Shown here piece after piece: positions 1 through 7,217 of a stretch of 20,369 nt of DNA. The notes below the pieces were generated by a model that made no database searches, had not been told where the DNA came from, and saw only the letters and a program-made list of their open reading frames with translations. Source of the DNA: a virus; the IMG/VR virus record IMGVR_UViG_3300035701_004121, positions 1 through 20,369 of that record, one strand, 5' to 3'. Numbering within the stretch: the stretch's first letter is position 1; each line of letters opens with the position of its first letter. Made by a program: the position numbers and the translations under genes.

Positions 1-487
1 GTAAACCCGGAAGCAAAAGTTTCAACTCTGATCGTTTGAAAATCTTAAATGGACAGTTAGCATCTTTTATCCACAATCGGTGTCTAATTAAAATTGTCAT
101 TTTAAGGATAAAACTTACTATTTTTCTAAAAAACTTATCTTGTCTATTCACACGATATCCACTTAATAAGTCAAAATTCAATGGTTCTAATTTAAAATTG
201 GACAATCGTATTTGATTATCGGCATCCATATAAAGAATATAATCACCCTTAGCTTCTTTTAATCCTCTAAGTAGAGATTTGGCATGGCCGATATTTTCTT
301 TATTATGTAAAACTTTAAGATTAGAAAATATATTTTGATATCTTGATAGAATTGCAGGTGTTAAATCAGTTGATTTATCATTTACGACAATTATTTCTGC
401 TTTAGGATATTTTGTAGCAATATCCGCAACAACTTCTCCTATGGTCTGTTGTTCATTATATGCCGGAATAACAATAGATAATTTCAT
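1..487 (-). CDS. GT2-family glycosyltransferase, 3' end cut by window
   Basis: This is an open frame from an ATG at 487 that runs off the left edge after about 162 codons, so the C-terminus is missing. The N-terminus reads KLSIVIPAYNE, then IIVVNDKSTD, then GDYILYMDADNQ. These are the nucleotide-sugar-binding start, the first Asp motif and the DxD-type metal site of GT-A glycosyltransferases. The overall spacing is like polyprenyl-phosphate/dolichol-phosphate mannosyltransferase-type GT2 enzymes. Its ATG overlaps the TGA of the upstream gene (ATGA), so it is translationally coupled and is the most distal visible member of the sugar operon. The donor and acceptor sugars cannot be read from sequence. 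The family call is secure; the polyprenyl-phosphate specificity is inference. Confidence 0.88.
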   Translation of the reverse strand, partial: MKLSIVIPAYNEQQTIGEVVADIATKYPKAEIIVVNDKSTDLTPAILSRYQNIFSNLKVLHNKENIGHAKSLLRGLKEAKGDYILYMDADNQIRLSNFKLEPLNFDLLSGYRVNRQDKFFRKIVSFILKMTILIRHRLWIKDANCPFKIFKRSELKLLLPGL

Positions 488-1146
488 GGGTGTGGACTGG
501 TTAATTTAACAAATCGATTATGATATTGATGTGTTTTTAAAACCTGCACTTTAAGTCCCAGCTTCCAGAAAGCATAAGGTTCGACCACCTGATCACAAGT
601 AAAGAAGCGCGATGAATGATACCACCAAAAACATAATGCCTGTTGGACTTTTAGAGTATTTCTATAGAAAAAGACGGTTGAAGTGTAAAGTTTGTCGTCT
701 TTATAATCCTTATCGGCTTCTATGACTTCAAGTTGTTCTTTATGAAAGCCATTTTGATACCGTTTAGAGATATATAGATTTCTTAAAGATAGTTTCCATT
801 CAATATAAGTAACTTCCTCCTTGATTGAGTTTCGGTGAGGATGTTTAAAGACTACTACATCGTGATCTTTACACCAATCAAAAAAATACATTAAAGAATT
901 AGGATGCTGCATGGTAAATGATCCATCCATCCAGAGATAATAATCATATCCGGGGAACATCTGCCAGCCAAACATCTTAGGAATCCGATATTGCATTCTT
1001 GGAGTCAATCCGGCACAAGGCGGGAAGTTCTTATCATCCCACCGATGAAATGTCATTTCGACATCCTCTCTTAAATTCTGTTTCTTATTATCAACATTAA
1101 CATCAAAATTCCCCAAGTTTGCTGTTAAAACTCCAATTTTTATCAT
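484..1146 (-). CDS. DUF616/TOD1-MUCI70-like putative glycosyltransferase
   Basis: A 220-residue protein. It opens with a beta-strand-like KIGVLTANLG and has a central segment FPGYDYYLWMDGSF (about residues 63-76), which resembles the W-x-D-g-s metal/donor-site signature of the DUF616 (TOD1/MUCI70) glycosyltransferase-like family. It is followed by VVVFKHPHR and a C-terminal histidine/aromatic-rich segment. No signal peptide or membrane span is visible, so it is probably cytosolic. Its ATG overlaps the TGA of the methyltransferase upstream, and its own TGA overlaps the ATG of the GT2 downstream, which puts it firmly inside one operon. The family assignment rests on motif recognition only; another small GT-A enzyme is the alternative. 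Confidence 0.62.
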   Translation of the reverse strand: MIKIGVLTANLGNFDVNVDNKKQNLREDVEMTFHRWDDKNFPPCAGLTPRMQYRIPKMFGWQMFPGYDYYLWMDGSFTMQHPNSLMYFFDWCKDHDVVVFKHPHRNSIKEEVTYIEWKLSLRNLYISKRYQNGFHKEQLEVIEADKDYKDDKLYTSTVFFYRNTLKVQQALCFWWYHSSRFFTCDQVVEPYAFWKLGLKVQVLKTHQYHNRFVKLTSPHP

Positions 1147-1787
1147 GGTTTAATAAACGACCAAGATTTCCATTTGTCTTGCTTAAAGTCGGAAATCCTA
1201 GCATTCAATCCCCAAATTATTAATGGTTTAATATTATTTTCTTTTACATATATGTTTACTGCGTTCTTTACACCAACTGCTATCCTACTCATCGATCTTG
1301 TATTATAATAATCATGTCCAGAGACTATCCCACCCTTTCTTACTTTTTTAGTCCATATAGTTATATCTTCTAAAGCATGACAATATTCATGGTCGGCATC
1401 GATATAGACGAAATCTATTGAATTATTCTTAAATCTTTTTACTGCATCTCTACTCCATGCCTTTATGATTCTATAATTAGGATACTTCTTCATATTTTTT
1501 TTAGTTATTCCAAAATATCTATCGGCTGTCTTTTGTGAAGTCAAGTCTCCGATATTAGGATTAGCGATATAAGCCCTCCAAGCATCAACTCCATAGAGCA
1601 TCATTTGAGGATTCTTTTGACAGATAATTTCAGAATATAGTCCTGTCTGGACTCCAATTTCAACTCCGACTTTAAAATTAAATTCATGCAATAAATCAAT
1701 AAGATCATTTCTATTGACATTAGGAATTTCAATTTTATCTTGTAAAGTTAGTTTATATTTTGCCAGTATGAGACAAAGCGTATCCAT
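1143..1787 (-). CDS. SAM-dependent methyltransferase (Methyltransf_24 type), copy A
   Basis: A 214-residue class I methyltransferase. The SAM-binding loop is VGVEIGVQTGLYSE (about residues 40-53), followed by the acidic strand LYGVDAW. Motif DFVYIDADHEY (about residues 125-135) and the late motif VRKGGIVSGHDYY are typical of the Methyltransf_24 family, which is often found in glycan-biosynthesis clusters and O-methylates sugars. The start is an ATG 35 nt inside the preceding epimerase gene. The gene ends in an ATGA overlap with the DUF616-like gene. It is a clear paralogue of the gene at 2298-2852: both carry the same KVRKGGIVSGHD stretch. The substrate is unknown; a sugar hydroxyl is inferred from the neighbours. 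Confidence 0.85.
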   Translation of the reverse strand: MDTLCLILAKYKLTLQDKIEIPNVNRNDLIDLLHEFNFKVGVEIGVQTGLYSEIICQKNPQMMLYGVDAWRAYIANPNIGDLTSQKTADRYFGITKKNMKKYPNYRIIKAWSRDAVKRFKNNSIDFVYIDADHEYCHALEDITIWTKKVRKGGIVSGHDYYNTRSMSRIAVGVKNAVNIYVKENNIKPLIIWGLNARISDFKQDKWKSWSFIKP

Positions 1788-2301
1788 ATTCTCTAATAAG
1801 ATCAGAGACGATCTCTTTAACTTTTAACATTCTCCCCGGAATATTCATCTCACAATTCCAATCGGGTATTAATTTCATCCAATATATAAATTCTTTCTTA
1901 TCTATCAAATAGCGATAAGTATTTTGGATTTTCAAATTACCCAACCCATCTTTCTTAAATTTATTTCTGAAATGGTTGAGTAAAGTGTGAGGATTCTTGC
2001 CCCATGTTATATTGCCTAATCTAACTATTGTATATTTTGGAAAAACCTCTTTAATTGTTCTCTCCATCTTTTTCTTATGTCTAATATAAGGAGTATTAGG
2101 AAAATTAGGATAAAAAAGTGAAAGCGAGCTAAAATAAACAATATGTTTTTTTGTATTCTGATCTAAAAGTAAATTTATTTCTCTGTCAAATTCTGATCCT
2201 CGGTCTTCTTTTGAATTTGAGACACCACTAGCAAAGAATAATAAATCTTTACGATCTACTTTTTTTAAGGCGTGAGCTATATCACCATTTCCTATAATCA
2301 T
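1753..2301 (-). CDS. Small NAD(P)-binding sugar epimerase/reductase-like protein (SDR fold)
   Basis: About 182 residues, with a Rossmann-type N-terminus MIIGNGDIAHAL, a strand HIVYFSSLSLFY in the position of the SDR Ser motif, and Y-I-R-H-K following it in the place of the catalytic YxxxK. VRLGNITWG resembles the post-catalytic strand of nucleotide-sugar epimerases. It is clearly shorter than the roughly 300-residue family norm, so the substrate-binding lobe is reduced. I chose the ATG at 2301 because it overlaps the TGA of the upstream methyltransferase (ATGA); a TTG at 2319 would only add six residues. It is probably a nucleotide-sugar reductase/epimerase feeding the neighbouring transferases. 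The exact reaction is unknown. Confidence 0.7.
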   Translation of the reverse strand: MIIGNGDIAHALKKVDRKDLLFFASGVSNSKEDRGSEFDREINLLLDQNTKKHIVYFSSLSLFYPNFPNTPYIRHKKKMERTIKEVFPKYTIVRLGNITWGKNPHTLLNHFRNKFKKDGLGNLKIQNTYRYLIDKKEFIYWMKLIPDWNCEMNIPGRMLKVKEIVSDLIREYGYALSHTGKI

Positions 2302-2852
2302 CTTTTTGTAAAATACCAACTGGGTTGTCTTTCATCCCTATTTAGATTCTCCAAATCCCAGTCGGTTGTTTTTAATGTAATTCTGTGAGCTGATACATAT
2401 TCTAAAACAGCAAATATTACTCCATGATCGCCTGAAGGAAAAACATAGAAGTCATGTCCAGAGACAATCCCGCCTTTTCTTACCTTCGGAGTCCAAGCAT
2501 TAATATCTTCTTTGACGAAATCGTAAGTATGGTTACCATCAATGAAGACAAAATCTAATGATTCATCGGCAAATTGTTTAACCGCAATCATACTGGTTTT
2601 AATAATAAATTCATAGGTAGGATACAGTGCTAGTTTCTCTTTAGCATGACCATACGCTCTCTCTAGACTACCTTGTCGCCTATAATCAGCATATCTTTGA
2701 TAAGTGATATAAGGGTCGACTCCATAGAGTTTTACTCCGGGGATACTTTGTTCCAGAACCAATGAATAAGTACCATCACAAACACCAACTTCAACACCAG
2801 TTTTAAAACCTAACTCATTAAAATATTTAGCAAGCTCGCCTCGGTTTTTCAT
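2298..2852 (-). CDS. SAM-dependent methyltransferase (Methyltransf_24 type), copy B
   Basis: A 184-residue paralogue of copy A. It has the SAM loop VGVEVGVCDGTYSL near the N-terminus, LYGVDPY, DFVFIDGNHTYDFV and KVRKGGIVSGHDFY. I chose the ATG at 2852, which begins one base after the TAA of the GT2 gene upstream (stop at 2854-2856). The TTG at 2885 would overlap that gene by 32 nt. It ends in an ATGA overlap with the epimerase-like gene. Two diverged methyltransferases flanking one epimerase suggest two methylation positions, or two sugars, in one glycan; this is inference. Confidence 0.85.
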   Translation of the reverse strand: MKNRGELAKYFNELGFKTGVEVGVCDGTYSLVLEQSIPGVKLYGVDPYITYQRYADYRRQGSLERAYGHAKEKLALYPTYEFIIKTSMIAVKQFADESLDFVFIDGNHTYDFVKEDINAWTPKVRKGGIVSGHDFYVFPSGDHGVIFAVLEYVSAHRITLKTTDWDLENLNRDERQPSWYFTKR

Positions 2853-2853
2853 T

Positions 2854-3792
2854 TTATTTGTAGCGATAATCTTTGAATTTATCAACTTCTAATCGTACTT
2901 TCCAATCTTCAGGCCATGTCGGAACTGGCCAAAACTTCTTAACCAGCCATTCCAGATTATGGGTATAGTTTTTAGTCTGAGTCCAATAATCTATGCAGTA
3001 TCTTCTTCCCTTCTCATTATCGGCTTTGAGTTTAGCCCATTGAGCATTGCAAAAGCGAAATCCCTTTCCTTTTTGCCCCTTGTGATAATGAGCATACCAA
3101 GTTTTTTTATTAACCACCTGTCTGCCTCCTGAGAACTGGCACTTGAATCCAATCTCCTGAGCTTCATGGGTAAACTGGCCGTATTTATCGCCATCCATCT
3201 CTCCTAAGTATTCCCAATAGCTTTTCTTCATAAAATAACAACTCCCTTGAGAAGCCATTGTATCATCAATTAATATGTCTCTTCTCTCCCACCACCGGGC
3301 TTTCCATTCAGCTCCATGTAATCCGCAGACAATATCATATGGCCGTTCAAACGGATAGGCAATAAACATATAATCGATAGGTGGCCGATTATCCTTTGGC
3401 TCATCATCTTTAGTTAAGATCCATTTATCAGCATTTAGTCTCCAGCGCCTTGGAATTACTACCCAATTATCATCACAATCGGCTTTTAACTTCTTGTCAT
3501 ATCCTTGATCCATCATGCAATGTTCATCAATCTTCATTACATATTCCCCTGTTGCTACCCTCATCCCTGCATTTATACAATCCCTCATTCCCCTGTTATT
3601 AAAGAAGATCCCTTGATGAAGATAGATAACCCGCTTATCCTCAACAAACTCTTCCGGCCAGTAACCATCCAATACGACAATAACTTCAACTTCATCTTCA
3701 GCTTTAGCCATTAGATCCTTAATTGTTGGATTAAGATAAGTATCAATCCGGGATGGAATAATAACTGATAGTTTATTCGCCATATAATTCAT
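2854..3792 (-). CDS. GT2-family glycosyltransferase
   Basis: A 312-residue GT-A glycosyltransferase. It starts KLSVIIPSR, then VEVIVVLDGYWPE, then GEYVMKIDEHCMMDQGYD, where IDEH occupies the DxD metal-site position (about residue 91). The rest is rich in Trp/Tyr and includes GSCYFMKKSYWEYLG and HYHKG segments typical of acceptor lobes. No transmembrane span is seen. Two in-frame starts are possible: ATG 3792 and ATG 3783. Both lie inside the end of the dehydrogenase gene, and a GGAGA lies 2 nt before the first and 11 nt before the second, so the spacing does not settle it. It ends one base before the ATG of methyltransferase B. Confidence 0.85.
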   Translation of the reverse strand: MNYMANKLSVIIPSRIDTYLNPTIKDLMAKAEDEVEVIVVLDGYWPEEFVEDKRVIYLHQGIFFNNRGMRDCINAGMRVATGEYVMKIDEHCMMDQGYDKKLKADCDDNWVVIPRRWRLNADKWILTKDDEPKDNRPPIDYMFIAYPFERPYDIVCGLHGAEWKARWWERRDILIDDTMASQGSCYFMKKSYWEYLGEMDGDKYGQFTHEAQEIGFKCQFSGGRQVVNKKTWYAHYHKGQKGKGFRFCNAQWAKLKADNEKGRRYCIDYWTQTKNYTHNLEWLVKKFWPVPTWPEDWKVRLEVDKFKDYRYK

Positions 3793-4537
3793 ATTCTCCG
3801 CTTCTTCTAATTAATGCTCTGGTTAAATCTGGTTTATATCCTACCGATTCCGCCCAAGCGCACCATGCTGGGACATCCTTTCTTAGACATTTGGAGTTGT
3901 TGAATCCCCTTTTTTCAGGGTAGACTAATGTCCACCAGAGAGTAAAGCGAGGATCATCACCATAAACAGAATCGCGAATATTATAGTAATCGATACCAGC
4001 CTTTTGACATACATCATATAATTCCTGACATTGCATAACTTTAAATGCAATAGCCCGGTTTTCAGTTAGTTTAACAACTTCTGCTTCAAGAAGCGTCATC
4101 TGTCTGATTTTGATATTAGCGTTATAGACCGTTCCATATAGGTCAATGACTTCTTTTCTATAATCTGGTTCTCCTCCTAAGATAATGAAAGAAACCTTTT
4201 TATTATCAAGAAGCGGATGATTTGGAGTCTCACCAAGATATTCAGGTTGAAATACTATCTTTTTACTGTATTTAATAGCCCACCTATCGCAATCTCCCGG
4301 ATTGACTGTTGATCTAATAATAATTAGAGGACATTTAATCCAGCTCATTATATTATCGATAAGTTCTACTCCTAATTTATAGCCATTATACGGAGTTGGG
4401 ACACAAATGAAAGCGACATCACACTTATTAACCTCTTCTTTTGTTCCAATCTTTGAAGTATAGGCATAAGCATCAGGGAAAAGTTGCATCATTGATCTAC
4501 CAACCCACCCGGTTGCACCAATAACCGCTATTTTCAT
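3773..4537 (-). CDS. Short UDP-glucose/GDP-mannose dehydrogenase-like protein
   Basis: A 254-residue protein with the N-terminal NAD-binding domain of the family (GATGWVG, residues 7-13; FICVPTP, 43-49; STVNPG, 76-81; PEYLGE, 98-103). It also has the central dimerisation helix (EAEVVKLTEN, with Lys156 and Asn160) and the catalytic-loop signature GFNNSKCLRKD with Cys217. Active-site residues for oxidising a UDP-sugar C6 hydroxyl to the carboxylate therefore appear intact. Family members usually have about 390-450 residues. This one stops shortly after the catalytic Cys and lacks the C-terminal UDP-binding domain, so it may bind its substrate differently or have another role. Its ATG directly follows the TAA of the Tad2-like gene (TAAATG). 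Confidence 0.82.
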   Translation of the reverse strand: MKIAVIGATGWVGRSMMQLFPDAYAYTSKIGTKEEVNKCDVAFICVPTPYNGYKLGVELIDNIMSWIKCPLIIIRSTVNPGDCDRWAIKYSKKIVFQPEYLGETPNHPLLDNKKVSFIILGGEPDYRKEVIDLYGTVYNANIKIRQMTLLEAEVVKLTENRAIAFKVMQCQELYDVCQKAGIDYYNIRDSVYGDDPRFTLWWTLVYPEKRGFNNSKCLRKDVPAWCAWAESVGYKPDLTRALIRRSGEYELYGE

Positions 4538-4786
4538 TTAGTTAACTTCTACAACTATTAACCAATCGGTAGCTGTAATATCCAGTTTATGCAACATCCA
4601 TTGAAATAAACCATTGATTCTCTTGATTTTCAAGAATCCCTCGGTATCAATGAAACCATATTCTCCTTCAGGCCAATCGACTCTAGTCACTTTCTTCCCT
4701 TCGACCATTTTTATTAATGCCTCGGCAAAGACCATCGGTGGATTAGTATTTTTTTTCATTACCGGGCTCATTGTTGATTCTGACAT
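4538..4786 (-). CDS. Tad2/DUF2829-like protein, putative anti-Thoeris factor
   Basis: 82 residues. From about residue 19 it matches the DUF2829 pattern: F-x2-AL-x3-EGKKVTRxxW near the front and LDITATDWLIV at the end, spaced for one small domain. DUF2829 proteins include Tad2, a phage protein that binds and sequesters the cyclic ADP-ribose signal of the bacterial Thoeris defence system. The first ATG (4786) lies 44 nt inside the upstream RHH gene. ATGs at 4771 and 4759 are alternatives, since the first 18 residues are outside the domain and no clear ribosome binding site decides. It is co-transcribed with the RHH gene from the promoter at 4943-4972. The family is fairly sure; the ligand is inferred. 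Confidence 0.75.
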   Translation of the reverse strand: MSESTMSPVMKKNTNPPMVFAEALIKMVEGKKVTRVDWPEGEYGFIDTEGFLKIKRINGLFQWMLHKLDITATDWLIVVEVN

Positions 4787-4934
4787 ATGATGATGATTGT
4801 GAAACTTTTAACTTTCTAATCACTTCAATATATTTATCAATGGCACGTCTGATATGTTCTGAAACGCTTATCTCATCTATATCTTCAAGGAATTTGTATT
4901 TCTCTTCGCTTAAATAGAAATTCTTACGGATCAT
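4743..4934 (-). CDS. Ribbon-helix-helix (Arc/CopG-type) DNA-binding protein
   Basis: 63 residues. MIRKNFYLSEEKYKFLEDI, then the turn SVSEHIRRAIDKYI, gives the beta-strand/helix/helix pattern of RHH repressors: an alternating basic/hydrophobic strand (IRKNFYL) for major-groove contact and SxSEHIRRAI as the second helix. The tail from about residue 45 is polar and probably disordered. It is the first gene after a strong promoter and sits directly upstream of the Tad2-like gene. That arrangement recalls the autorepressor-plus-anti-defence operons known for anti-CRISPR associated (Aca) proteins. The mRNA is predicted to start about 1-3 nt before the ATG, so the gene may be translated without a leader. 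Confidence 0.82.
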   Translation of the reverse strand: MIRKNFYLSEEKYKFLEDIDEISVSEHIRRAIDKYIEVIRKLKVSQSSSYVRINNEPGNEKKY

Positions 4935-4942
4935 ATACGCCT

Positions 4943-4972
4943 TTTATACAGACGATATTTATTTTATGTCAA
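4943..4972 (-). promoter_or_regulatory. Sigma70-type promoter for the RHH/Tad2/sugar operon
   Basis: On the minus strand there is a perfect TTGACA (4972-4967), an 18-bp spacer and TATAAA (4948-4943). Exactly 8 nt separate the -10 hexamer from the ATG of the RHH gene, so transcription should begin at or within 3 nt of the start codon. The first half of the spacer (TAAAATAAAT) is shared with the promoters at 7218-7247 and 10761-10790. Confidence 0.8.
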
Positions 4973-4979
4973 GCGGAAG

Positions 4980-5942
4980 TTAAGGAAGTGGGAACTCTGG
5001 GCTTGAAGGTGAGGCAGACTCTGAAGCTGAAGGAGATCGGCTGGCTGACGGAGAATAACTGGCCGAAGGTGAAATTGACCAAGAGGAAGATCTTGACGGA
5101 CTAATCGAGGCCGAGGGACTAAGTGAAGCTGAGGCACTCCCAGATGGACTGATACTGGCTGACGGTGAGACGCTAGCACTTGCTGAAGCCGAAGGACTGA
5201 TACTCCATGAGGCTGATGCCGAAGGGCTAACTGATGCGGAAGGTGAAAGCGAGGCACTTGGGCTGACCGAGGCCGAGGGACTAATGCTCCAAGACATAGA
5301 TTTCGATGGTGAGATACTGGCACTTGGGCTGACCGAGGCCGAGGGACTAATGCTAGCTGAAGGGGAAACACTCCAAGAGGAAGATCTTGACGGACTAATC
5401 GAGGCCGAGGGACTGATACTGGCACTAGGACTCTCCGAGGCTGACGGACTGATACTCCAAGAGGAAGATCTTGACGGACTGACTGAGGCAGAGGCGCTTC
5501 TTGAAGGTGAGATACTGGCACTTGGGCTGACCGAGGCCGAGGGACTAATGCTAGCTGAAGGCGATTTTGAAGTGCTTGGTGAAATACTGGCACTTGGTGA
5601 GACTGAAGCTGACGGAGATCCAGCAGCTAATACATATTGGAAGGCTGAAGTTGTTTCAGTTCCAGTATTAATATACATATTTGCCCCGGATGATATTCCT
5701 AATACATAAAAAATAGCACCTTTTTTGAATCCTGAATATCCAGTAGGAAGATAATAACCCTCAGCAATAAGAATTTTGCCGTCTGTATGATAAGCTATGA
5801 CTGCATTATATTGATATGGCTTTAGAGCATCTAGGAAGGCTTGCTCTGTTGAAGTCCTTTGGTTAGTAGTAATGGCTAGGACTCTAGTGAGTTCAGCTTG
5901 AGTTCTTTTCGGTAAGTCTCCTATTAATTCAAAATTAGCCAT
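4980..5942 (-). CDS. Virion fibre-like protein with Ser-Pro-Ser-Ala-Ser repeats
   Basis: 320 residues from the ATG at 5942 (a GTG at 5963 would add seven). Residues 1-107 form a compact, non-repetitive domain with mixed strands and one helix, probably a virion anchor. From about residue 109 almost to the end the protein is an array of SPSAS(V/I/L) hexapeptide-like units, interrupted several times by SSSWS or ASWS. There is no globular tip. The gene follows the major capsid gene, so a capsid-surface or head-fibre role is likely. At DNA level the array includes a 56-nt perfect repeat (5308-5363 and 5506-5561), so length variation by recombination is plausible. The serine-rich, mucin-like composition makes it a candidate glycosylation target of the adjacent cassette (inference). 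Confidence 0.8.
   Translation of the reverse strand: MANFELIGDLPKRTQAELTRVLAITTNQRTSTEQAFLDALKPYQYNAVIAYHTDGKILIAEGYYLPTGYSGFKKGAIFYVLGISSGANMYINTGTETTSAFQYVLAAGSPSASVSPSASISPSTSKSPSASISPSASVSPSASISPSRSASASVSPSRSSSWSISPSASESPSASISPSASISPSRSSSWSVSPSASISPSASVSPSASISPSKSMSWSISPSASVSPSASLSPSASVSPSASASWSISPSASASASVSPSASISPSGSASASLSPSASISPSRSSSWSISPSASYSPSASRSPSASESASPSSPEFPLP
4990..5620. repeat. Degenerate tandem repeat array encoding SPSAS units
   Basis: Most units are multiples of 6 codons built on the same few words, such as GCCGAGGGACTAAT and GATACTGGCACT on the plus strand. The 56-nt stretch at 5308-5363 recurs without change at 5506-5561, 198 nt (66 codons) apart. Shorter copies occur around 5256-5289, 5078-5115 and 5371-5411. 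All spacings preserve the reading frame. The array is noticeably richer in G+C than the surrounding DNA. Confidence 0.92.
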
Positions 5943-5966
5943 ATTAGTTTTTAGTAATATCACTCT

Positions 5967-5981
5967 TAGGCTTTTCGCCTA
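5967..5981 (-). promoter_or_regulatory. Short hairpin between capsid and fibre genes
   Basis: TAGGC / GCCTA arms with a 5-nt loop lie 25 nt upstream of the fibre-gene ATG, in the 80-nt gap after the capsid stop. There is no U-tract, so this is not a typical terminator. It could slow nucleases or adjust translation of the fibre gene. The stem is only 5 bp and chance cannot be excluded. Confidence 0.35.
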
Positions 5982-6022
5982 TCACACTACTTCCAATCTA
6001 ACTATCAAGAAACTTCCGAACT

Positions 6023-7132
6023 TTAAGCAAATGTCCAGAAACCCTCGGCTGCGAATGATCTTCTACGATCTGCTACTTTAGCACCGTATACGAAAAGATC
6101 CTTATAAGCTGAACCGAAGTTTCCGATTAACACTTCTTCTATATCTGCTGATAGTAATTTCTCAGCAAATGTCATCCAATTCGGGTGTCCTGCTAAACAA
6201 TGGTAACCTGATGTGTTATTTCCTGTCAGACGATTACTCTTGAAGATTTTAAATCCTAAGAGCGATCCGATATACCCTTTTTGAATAAGATCGGCATATA
6301 CCGCATCAACCGATAACACAACTCCAGTTGACCTAACTACTGTATTCTCAAATTCTGGAGGAACGATTAACCATCTATCGCTATCTGGAACGGCGTTCAT
6401 GCCGTATGTTTCAGCTTTATCTAGTTTTTGTCTAAGCTGAGCTACTCTTGCAACTAAAGTTCCAGTTGTTACTGAAACTGGTGTAACTGCAGAAATTATA
6501 TAAGCTGCACCTCCACCTAGAACTCCACCTGTATATTGAGTAGTAACATCATCTAGATCATCTTCAATAACAATTGAGTCTGTTCCACCATAGGAAGCTA
6601 CTCTATACCATTTCAAATGTCCGGTAGCTTTAAATCCTCTACCTACACAGGCTGACGTAAATACGCCATTTGTTCCAGTTACATTTCCTGAAGCATCAAT
6701 TGTAACTGTTCCGGCTGTAATATCTGTTCCATCCCTGTTTCCGGCTTGTACTTTTGCATATAAGGCAAAAGCATAGAGTTCCATATTTCTTGCTCGCTCT
6801 TCTGCTTTTTGTTTTACAACTGTTGGATGAGGATCTTTTATATATGAAAGCCAATTGTCTAAAGTCTTTTCTCTCCAATAGAACGATTTATATTGTGAAA
6901 TCGTTAGAATGGCATTGTTTTCTGTCAGATCATCGGCAGTTGTAAGATTAGCGCCGGTATAAGTTCTTTCTGTAATACGATCAAAATTCAAAATATTTAA
7001 CTTTGAACCTATTGCATTAACTTCTCCTTGATAATCTCTATTGACGATTGAGTCGAGAATGCTCAAGTCGTACATCTCAAGCAGTAGTTTTTGGGAAAAC
7101 CCTTGAGCTAGAGTAGTTGCTCTTGCTGCCAT
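6023..7132 (-). CDS. Major capsid protein (P22/HK97-fold type)
   Basis: 369 residues starting MAARATTLAQGFS. It sits immediately after a scaffold-like gene and in order with the portal and terminase genes, the expected place for a coat protein. The N-terminal helix (LLLEMYDLSILDSIVNRDY) and the segment ITERTYTGANLTTADDLTENN resemble the N-arm and E-loop region of P22-like coat proteins. Residues about 130-210 form a Gly/Thr-rich, strand-rich insertion. The C-terminal third has DRWLIVPPEFEN, GFKIFKSNRL and a late DLFVYGAKVADRRRSFA segment, as in A- and P-domains of HK97-fold capsids. It has its own promoter (7218-7247) and an approximately 80-nt leader with a hairpin, consistent with strong late expression. 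Confidence 0.87.
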   Translation of the reverse strand: MAARATTLAQGFSQKLLLEMYDLSILDSIVNRDYQGEVNAIGSKLNILNFDRITERTYTGANLTTADDLTENNAILTISQYKSFYWREKTLDNWLSYIKDPHPTVVKQKAEERARNMELYAFALYAKVQAGNRDGTDITAGTVTIDASGNVTGTNGVFTSACVGRGFKATGHLKWYRVASYGGTDSIVIEDDLDDVTTQYTGGVLGGGAAYIISAVTPVSVTTGTLVARVAQLRQKLDKAETYGMNAVPDSDRWLIVPPEFENTVVRSTGVVLSVDAVYADLIQKGYIGSLLGFKIFKSNRLTGNNTSGYHCLAGHPNWMTFAEKLLSADIEEVLIGNFGSAYKDLFVYGAKVADRRRSFAAEGFWTFA

Positions 7133-7176
7133 ATTTTTGTATTGGTAAGAAAATAATAATATGAAGTTTGTTTCGG

Positions 7177-7194
7177 CCTCTTCTCAAAAAGAGG
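7177..7194 (-). promoter_or_regulatory. 5'-UTR hairpin of the capsid gene (copy 1 of a shared motif)
   Basis: CCTCTT / AAGAGG arms with a 6-nt loop lie in the capsid leader, about 45 nt before the ATG. The flanks on the minus strand are AA before and CCGAAAC after. The same arrangement (6-bp stem, 6-nt loop, GAGGCCG on the 3' side) occurs before the scaffold gene at 8088-8105, with one stem pair changed on both sides. See that entry and the finding. Confidence 0.6.
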
Positions 7195-7217
7195 TTATGA
7201 AGTTGTCTTCAGAAGTA

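Noticed and set aside
2160-2189. Promoter-like TTGACA with an AAATAAAT spacer on the minus strand inside the epimerase gene
   Set aside because: The spacer word is one base out of register compared with the other promoters, the -10 (TAGATC) is poor, and no start codon follows at a useful distance.
5284-5709. 141-codon plus-strand ORF rich in Glu-Ala-Glu-Gly-Leu repeats, and a 209-codon minus-strand ORF at 4964-5593
   Set aside because: Both are other-frame readings of the SPSAS repeat DNA. Long stop-free shadows are expected in a G+C-richer tandem array, and neither has a start context or non-repetitive domain.
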